A program made the position numbers and the translations under genes. Shown here piece after piece: positions 54,336 to 64,000 of a stretch of DNA of 64,000 nt. The number at the start of each line of letters is the position of its first letter. The first letter of the stretch is position 1. The DNA is from Paenibacillus_F chitinolyticus_A (lineage in GTDB: Bacteria > Bacillota > Bacilli > Paenibacillales > NBRC-103111), in the NCBI RefSeq assembly GCF_045038035.1, contig NZ_CP173427.1:682001-746000 (forward strand), written 5' to 3'. Under the pieces are notes generated by a model that made no database searches, was not told the origin of the DNA, and saw nothing but the letters and a program-made list of their open reading frames with translations.

Positions 54336-54363
54336 GAAAAGAGTCTGGACCATGGCTCTTTTC
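54336..54363 (+). terminator. Probable terminator of the BIG2 gene
   Basis: GAAAAGAG (54336-54343) pairs with CTCTTTTC (54356-54363), 8 bp. Confidence 0.75.
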
Positions 54364-54465
54364 TACTTCCACAAAATGGTTGTTGCAAAAGGCGTCGGAT
54401 GCTGGTAAAGTTACTTCTTGCCGGCAACAACGAAACACGCCGCGAAAAAAGAATTTAAAAAAAGC

Positions 54466-54495
54466 TTGCATAAATGAGCGCGACTGTGTTATAGT
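54466..54495 (+). promoter_or_regulatory. rrn promoter
   Basis: TTGCAT (54466-54471), 18-nt spacer, TATAGT (54490-54495), preceded by an AT-rich stretch like an UP element. Confidence 0.7.
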
Positions 54496-54551
54496 ATAAA
54501 AGTTGTCACTGAGACAAGCGCTAACGACGAAAGCTACAAAAGCTTACAAAT

Positions 54552-54585
54552 TGTCCTTTGAAAACTGAACAACGAGTGATTGAAG
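54552..54585 (+). promoter_or_regulatory. rrn leader: boxA-like antiterminator and 16S processing stem
   Basis: TGTCCTTTGAAAACTGAAC (54552-54570) is the boxA-type antitermination element; a second copy (TTGATCCTTGAAAACTAGA) is in the spacer at 56354-56372. ACAACGAGTGATTGAAG (54569-54585) is perfectly complementary to 56301-56317, forming the precursor 16S stem cut by RNase III. Confidence 0.8.
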
Positions 54586-54690
54586 CGTCTCGAGAAATCG
54601 AGATATTAAATGAGAAGAAATTCTCGTCAGCTTTGTATGTTTGAGCTTAATCAGCTTGAGATAAACCGCTGGCCGTAAGGCTAGCACAAC

Positions 54691-59416
<4,726 letters not shown>

Positions 59417-59594
59417 ACAAATCTGTACGACCGTACAGGTTACATCGAAAGCATATGCTTAGGCTTTTCCGACAGGTAAATGCCGCATCACAAGCATACT
59501 CTGGGTATGCACCATAAGATCTTTGGATGGATCGACTGCTTGTTTCGCTGCTAGTTTTCAGGGAGCAACCCTGGTGTGTCTGAACAGACACCTG

Positions 59595-59711
59595 TTTGGT
59601 GACGATGGCGGAAGGGAACCACGCGTACCCATCCCGAACACGACCGTTAAGCCTTCCAGCGCCGATGGTACTTGGACCGAAGGGTCCTGGGAGAGTAGGA
59701 CGTTGCCAAGC
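59595..59711 (+). rRNA. rrf: 5S ribosomal RNA
   Basis: TTTGGTGACGATGGCGGAAG to GTTGCCAAGC, 117 nt, with the conserved CCGAACAC and GAGAGTAGGACG segments and pairing ends. Confidence 0.97.
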
Positions 59712-59716
59712 AAATG

Positions 59717-59757
59717 AGAGTCCTTTTGAACGTAACCGTTCAAGAGGGCTCTTTTTG
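59717..59757 (+). terminator. Terminator of the rrn operon
   Basis: AGAGTCCTTTTGAACG (59717-59732) pairs with CGTTCAAGAGGGCTCT (59737-59752) with few mismatches, followed by TTTTTGTTTT. No tRNA genes follow the 5S. The AT-rich 59760-60098 shows no gene. Confidence 0.92.
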
Positions 59758-60098
59758 TTTTACCCTACTTTTTACTAATCAAAGGTCCCTTTTCTTAAAA
59801 AGATCTTTACTTAATGACTGCTTGATGAGTTTTATTTAAAACTGACGCTCCTGTAAACAGAGAGTGTAAGTCAATTGTTGAATGAAGTCGAATGAAATAA
59901 GAAATTGTTTTCGCAGGATCGAGGTCTTATAAAAAAAGCGTATATTAAAGAGCTTCAGCCTGTAAATTTAAGGATAAATAAGCATGCTTTTTCACTAAAC
60001 TGTTTAAGGCAAGCGGTTTTGAATAGCCTTTCAGGAGGCTTTTAAGAACAGAAAGCGAACTTTACTTCTTTTTCATGAATTGAATGTTCGTATTTCGT

Positions 60099-60127
60099 TT
60101 GACAGGAAAAAAGGTAACTGGTACACT
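60099..60127 (+). promoter_or_regulatory. pur operon promoter
   Basis: Perfect TTGACA (60099-60104), 17-nt spacer, TACACT (60122-60127), placing the start about 43 nt before the riboswitch. Confidence 0.85.
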
Positions 60128-60176
60128 AGAGGAGCGACAATACCTGACAAAACACGTAAATATAGATGTTTACAAT

Positions 60177-60244
60177 CTCGTATAATCATCGGGGATATGG
60201 CCCGAAAGTTTCTACCCAAAAGCCGTAAAGTTTTGGACTACGAG
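60177..60244 (+). ncRNA. Purine (guanine-type) riboswitch of the pur operon
   Basis: P1 CTCGTA (60177-60182) pairs with TACGAG (60239-60244). P2 TCGGG/CCCGA encloses GATATGG; J2/3 is AAGTTTCTACC; P3 CAAAA/TTTTG encloses GCCGTAAAG; J3/1 is GACTACG. C at position 74 predicts guanine or hypoxanthine binding. Ligand binding should favour the terminator at 60296 and switch off purine synthesis. Confidence 0.95.
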
Positions 60245-60295
60245 AGCGAAGCGAGGGGATCCCAGACGGGGGTGCCTTATGTTTGTGTCTCTTGC

Positions 60296-60339
60296 AGTCC
60301 GGCAGATAGAAGGAAGCAATCTATCTCTGGGCTTTTTTT
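60296..60339 (+). terminator. Riboswitch-controlled terminator before purE
   Basis: AGATAGA (60304-60310) pairs with TCTATCT (60320-60326); an outer GTCC/GGGC helix extends it; then seven T. Confidence 0.85.
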
Positions 60340-60420
60340 GCGTCCGGGGATGAAAAGCTGAGGCTTGGGGCTTTCTATTTAAAGTGGTTACCAATATGAT
60401 AGTAAAGGCGGGTTACGGAG

Positions 60421-60906
60421 ATGTCAGCACGAGTTGGAGTCATTATGGGAAGTAAATCGGATTGGGAAACGATGAAGCATGCTTGCGATGTGCTGGACGA
60501 ATTCGGCATCCCTTATGAGAAAAAAGTCGTGTCGGCACACCGTACACCGGACTTGATGTTCCAATATGCCGAGCAGGCTGCTGAGCGCGGGCTGCGGGTC
60601 ATTATCGCGGGAGCGGGAGGCGCCGCTCACCTGCCGGGCATGGTGGCAGCGAAGACGGAGCTGCCGGTTATCGGGGTTCCCGTTAAAAGCAGAGCGCTGA
60701 ACGGACTGGATTCCCTTCTCTCGATCGTACAGATGCCGGCGGGTATTCCCGTGGCTACCGTAGCGATCGGAGAGGCAGGAGCTGCGAATGCCGGACTGCT
60801 GGCGGCGCAAATTCTTGGAGCATTCGAGCCCGAGCTTCAAAATAAAGTGCGTGAGCGCCGCGAACGCATCAAAGCACAAGTGTTGGAAGCGAGTGAGCTT
60901 GAATGA
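60421..60906 (+). CDS. purE: N5-carboxyaminoimidazole ribonucleotide mutase
   Basis: 161 residues. It moves the carboxyl group of N5-CAIR to give CAIR in purine synthesis. Motifs MGSKSDWETMKHA, SAHRTPD and AGAGGAAHLPGMVA are the PurE signature. It overlaps purK by four bases (ATGA). First gene of the operon behind the riboswitch. Confidence 0.98.
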   Translation: MSARVGVIMGSKSDWETMKHACDVLDEFGIPYEKKVVSAHRTPDLMFQYAEQAAERGLRVIIAGAGGAAHLPGMVAAKTELPVIGVPVKSRALNGLDSLLSIVQMPAGIPVATVAIGEAGAANAGLLAAQILGAFEPELQNKVRERRERIKAQVLEASELE

Positions 60907-62306
60907 CAGCGAAGAACAGCGGAGAAGTATCGGCAAAGGGTAAGCTGAACGAGAGCTTAAATATCAGTGAAGGTTTAAACCGAGCAGGACAGACGGACGG
61001 CTCTTACTTTGAAACTAAAGGTCCAGCGTCCCTGCAGGCCCCGTCTACCTCAGTCCAGGCATCCCAAGCTGAGACAGGGAAAGAATCCCAAGCTGAGACA
61101 GCGGTGGGGGGCACCACTTCTGCGGCTGCGGGTACATCTTCCATGCAGCACGGAGTCATCCCGCCCGGAAGCACCATCGGTGTGCTGGGCGGCGGCCAGC
61201 TCGGCCGCATGCTGGCGCTTGCGGGCCGAAACATGGGCTACCGGTTCGTTACACTTGAACCGGGTGCAGACTCGCCGTGCGGACAAGTGGCCGACCGGCA
61301 GATCCAGGCTTCGTACGGGGACGTGGACGCGGCGCGCGAGCTTGCGAGAGTGTCCGACGTCATCACGTACGAATTCGAGAACGTCGACGCCGCGGTGACG
61401 AAACTGCTGACGCAGGAAGCCTATGTGCCGCAGGGTAGCGCCCTGCTGTACACGACGCAGCACAGGCTTCGCGAAAAGCGTGCGATCGAGGCAGCCGGCG
61501 TGAGGGTTGCCCCATATGCCGAAATTGTCAGCGAAGAGGATCTTCGCGTTGCTGTCGGCAAATTCGGCACCCCCTGCGTGCTGAAGACCGCGACCGGCGG
61601 ATACGACGGCAAAGGCCAGTGGGTCATCCGCTCGGCGGATGAGATTCCCGACGCTTTTGCCGAACTGAGCCGGGCGGGTACGGATCTGGTACTCGAGCAG
61701 TTCATCCGGTTCGAGAAGGAAATTTCGGTAATCGCGGCACGGAGTCCCCGCGGAGAGGTGAAAGCTTTTCCGGCAGCGGAAAATATCCATGTCGAGAATA
61801 TTTTGCATATGTCGATCGTACCGGCTCGGATTAGCGTCTCCGTTCAAGAAGAAGCCGAACGTCTGGCAATCCGCATCGCGGAGTCGATGCAAGCGGTCGG
61901 GTTAATCGCCGTTGAGATGTTTTTGACGAAGGACGGGGAGCTGTTCGTGAACGAGCTCGCACCAAGGCCGCACAACTCGGGGCATTATACGATGGAAGCC
62001 TGCCTGACTTCGCAGTTTGAGCAGCACGTACGGGCCATCTGCAATCTGCCTCTCGGTCCTACGGAACTGTTGACACCGGTAGTGATGGTGAATGTGCTCG
62101 GAGAGCATATGGAACCTCTGCTGAAGTGGTTCTGTTCCGAGGAAAGCGCGGCCTCCGATTCGGGGGTAACGCCAAAGCTTCATTTGTACGGAAAAGACGA
62201 AGCCAAGACGAAGCGCAAGATGGGGCACATTAACCTTCTTACGGACGATACGGCGAAAGCTGCCGAATGGATGGAACGTACCGGTATCTGGGATTCTATA
62301 AGTTAA
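60903..62306 (+). CDS. purK: N5-carboxyaminoimidazole ribonucleotide synthase with unusual N-terminal extension
   Basis: 467 residues, ATP-grasp enzyme converting AIR, bicarbonate and ATP to N5-CAIR. The catalytic body begins at STIGVLGGGQLGRML (about residue 90) and carries LKTATGGYDGKGQ, FEKEISVI and NELAPRPHNSGHY. The normal enzyme is about 380 residues, so the first 85, rich in Ser/Gln/Ala/Glu with an 8-residue repeat, are extra. The start is fixed by the ATGA overlap with purE; the alternative ATG at 61144 has no ribosome binding site. Confidence 0.95.
   Translation: MTAKNSGEVSAKGKLNESLNISEGLNRAGQTDGSYFETKGPASLQAPSTSVQASQAETGKESQAETAVGGTTSAAAGTSSMQHGVIPPGSTIGVLGGGQLGRMLALAGRNMGYRFVTLEPGADSPCGQVADRQIQASYGDVDAARELARVSDVITYEFENVDAAVTKLLTQEAYVPQGSALLYTTQHRLREKRAIEAAGVRVAPYAEIVSEEDLRVAVGKFGTPCVLKTATGGYDGKGQWVIRSADEIPDAFAELSRAGTDLVLEQFIRFEKEISVIAARSPRGEVKAFPAAENIHVENILHMSIVPARISVSVQEEAERLAIRIAESMQAVGLIAVEMFLTKDGELFVNELAPRPHNSGHYTMEACLTSQFEQHVRAICNLPLGPTELLTPVVMVNVLGEHMEPLLKWFCSEESAASDSGVTPKLHLYGKDEAKTKRKMGHINLLTDDTAKAAEWMERTGIWDSIS
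61061..61101 (+). repeat. 24-nt-period direct repeat in purK extension
   Basis: ATCCCAAGCTGAGACAG occurs at 61061-61077 and 61085-61101, coding for two near-identical SQAET units. Confidence 0.85.
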
Positions 62307-62399
62307 GTTCACGAGCCAGTCCATTGAGCATGAGCAAGAACGGAAGTTCGAGGCACAAAAGGGTTCCAACCCAATCGAAATACAGATGGAGGATTAACG

Positions 62400-63695
62400 A
62401 TGATCGAAAGATACAGCCGGCCAGAAATGGTCAACATTTGGACGGAAGAAAACAAATTCAAAGCGTGGCTTGAAGTTGAAATTCTCTCCTGCGAGGCTTG
62501 GGCAGAGCTGGGCGTCATTCCTAAGGAAGACGTGAAAGAACTGCGCGCCAAAGCGGAGTTTGATATGGACCGCATTTATGAAATCGAGCAGGAAACCCGT
62601 CACGACGTGATTGCCTTCACTCGCGCGGTATCCGAGAAGCTCGGTCCCGAGCGTAAATGGGTGCACTATGGCCTGACTTCCACGGACGTTGTGGATACGG
62701 CTCTGGGCTACCTTTTGAAGCAGGCGAACGAAATTCTTGAAAAAGATCTTCTCAACTTCATCGAAATTTTGAAAAACAAAGCGATCGAGCACAAGCACAC
62801 CGCTATGATGGGACGCACGCATGGCGTTCATGCCGAGCCGACTACCTTCGGTCTGAAAATGGCCCTGTGGTATGAAGAAATGAAACGGAACCTGGAGCGT
62901 TTCCGTTTTGCGGCGGACGGTGTGCAGTACGGGAAAATTTCCGGCGCTGTGGGCACTTACGCGAACATCGATCCTTTCGTAGAGCGCTACGTGTGCGAGC
63001 GTCTGGGAACGAACCCGGCTCCGATTTCGACGCAGACCCTTCAGCGCGACCGTCATGCGGAATATATGGCCACTCTGGCACTGATCGCCACGTCTTTGGA
63101 CAAGTTCGCGACGGAGGTCCGCGCCCTTCAAAAGAGCGAGTTCCGCGAAGTGGAAGAAGCTTTCGCCAAAGGACAAAAAGGCTCGTCGGCTATGCCTCAC
63201 AAACGGAATCCGATCGGATCGGAGAATATTTCCGGTTTGTCCCGCGTTATCCGCGGTCACATGGTTTCCGCTTACGAGAACGTGACGCTGTGGCACGAGC
63301 GCGATATTTCCCACTCCTCCGTCGAGCGCATTATTTTACCGGATGCGACGATTCTGCTCAACTACATGCTCAACCGTTTCGGCAACATCGTGAAGAACCT
63401 GACGGTGTTCCCTGAAAATATGAAGCGCAACATGCAGAGCACGTACGGCGTACCCTTCTCCGGCCGCGTTATGACGAAGCTGATCGACAAGGGTTTCAGC
63501 CGCGAGCAGGCCTACGATACGGTACAGCCTCGCGCCATGCAGGCCTGGGAAGAGCAGCGTTCGTTCCGCGAAATCGTGGAAAATACCGCTGCAATCACCG
63601 AGCTGCTGAATGCGGAGGAAATCGAAGACTGCTTCAACCCAAGCTGGCACCTGAAGCATGTGGATACGATTTTTGACCGTCTGGGCTTAAAATAA
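62400..63695 (+). CDS. purB: Adenylosuccinate lyase
   Basis: 431 residues, fumarase/aspartase superfamily. It cleaves SAICAR and adenylosuccinate, releasing fumarate. The signature GSSAMPHKRNP is present, as are TSTDVVDTA and GRTHGVHAEPT. GGAGG precedes the ATG. It is 93 nt after purK, same operon. Confidence 0.98.
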   Translation: MIERYSRPEMVNIWTEENKFKAWLEVEILSCEAWAELGVIPKEDVKELRAKAEFDMDRIYEIEQETRHDVIAFTRAVSEKLGPERKWVHYGLTSTDVVDTALGYLLKQANEILEKDLLNFIEILKNKAIEHKHTAMMGRTHGVHAEPTTFGLKMALWYEEMKRNLERFRFAADGVQYGKISGAVGTYANIDPFVERYVCERLGTNPAPISTQTLQRDRHAEYMATLALIATSLDKFATEVRALQKSEFREVEEAFAKGQKGSSAMPHKRNPIGSENISGLSRVIRGHMVSAYENVTLWHERDISHSSVERIILPDATILLNYMLNRFGNIVKNLTVFPENMKRNMQSTYGVPFSGRVMTKLIDKGFSREQAYDTVQPRAMQAWEEQRSFREIVENTAAITELLNAEEIEDCFNPSWHLKHVDTIFDRLGLK

Positions 63696-63725
63696 TTCAG
63701 AACTTCTGCTTGGGAGGACGCAAAC

Positions 63726-64000
63726 ATGGGCGCATCCGTCGCATTGTCGACCGCCGAACATCTCATTAAAGCGCCTTTGGTATACAAAGGCAAAGTCCGC
63801 GAATTGTACGACCTGGGCGAACATTTCCTGATCGTCGTCACGGACCGCATCTCCGCTTTCGACTATGTGCTGGACCCGGCTGTACCGGATAAGGGCAACG
63901 TGCTCAACACGCTGAGCAAGTTCTGGTTTGAGCTGACGACGCCTTTTATGGAAAATCACGTGGTGCACTGTGACGTCGAGCTCCTGGGGGATCTCGTAAC
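63726..64000 (+). CDS. purC: SAICAR synthetase, 5' part, cut by window end
   Basis: The first 91 codons of phosphoribosylaminoimidazole-succinocarboxamide synthase. VYKGKVRELYDLGE and the VVTDRISAFDYVL motif are the ATP-binding start of PurC. GGGAGG precedes the ATG. The gene continues past 64000; purS, purQ, purL and purF would be expected next. Confidence 0.96.
   Translation, partial: MGASVALSTAEHLIKAPLVYKGKVRELYDLGEHFLIVVTDRISAFDYVLDPAVPDKGNVLNTLSKFWFELTTPFMENHVVHCDVELLGDLV

Overview
The window looks like chromosome of a low-to-mid-GC (about 55 percent) spore-forming Firmicute of the Paenibacillaceae type. The evidence is the 16S sequence, strong GGAGG-type ribosome binding sites, LplB/LplC/YesM/YesN-style sugar-uptake modules, a stalk (copper amine oxidase N-terminal-like) domain protein, SLH proteins, guanine riboswitches and the Bacillus-type purEKBC order. 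Most of it is ordinary housekeeping sequence. I saw no phage, insertion sequence, CRISPR array or tRNA gene.

Layout. 1-9800: a superoxide dismutase fused to a helical domain and a Gly/Pro-rich linker, a membrane-anchored alpha/beta hydrolase, an IclR-type regulator, a cation diffusion facilitator, a DUF1272 zinc protein, aconitase and an amidase-fold protein. 9800-17030: D-Ala-D-Ala ligase, a small unknown, UV endonuclease UvsE, FabI, an HPr-kinase-like ATPase coupled to a signal-peptidase-like protein, an inositol-phosphatase family protein and an anchored unknown. 17030-20800: a gene-poor GC-rich stretch, an AraC regulator divergent from a sugar isomerase-like gene, and bioB with a BirA box. 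20900-28070: a complete sugar or oligosaccharide ABC importer with its response regulator and histidine kinase. 28400-37700: hemL, an LCP protein, a three-gene ABC-2 exporter, a secreted two-repeat protein, a PrxQ peroxiredoxin, a Gfo/Idh oxidoreductase and a YcgL-like nucleotidyltransferase. 37700-44700: a polysaccharide deacetylase and a MoxR/DUF58/transglutaminase operon.

44700-64000 is a purine and translation region: guaA, a stalk-domain protein, a guanine-riboswitch-controlled purine permease, two linked surface proteins with an AT-rich block across their junction, a complete rrn operon (16S-23S-5S), then a second guanine riboswitch and purE, purK, purB and the start of purC. Guanine sensing would shut off both base uptake (47485) and de novo synthesis (60177), while guaA has an ordinary strong promoter.

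The most unusual signals are: two 17-nt palindromes with the same GTTTCA-N5-TGAAAC pattern, one at the iclR promoter and one in the aconitase leader; a 38-nt near copy of guaA coding sequence that forms the hairpin after the next gene; an unaccompanied kinase-peptidase pair of the kind seen beside peptide-modification clusters; the composition break across the SLH/BIG2 gene pair; a purine aptamer with two shortened loops and an A73 to G change; and three 11-bp-spaced direct repeats upstream of the secreted two-repeat protein.
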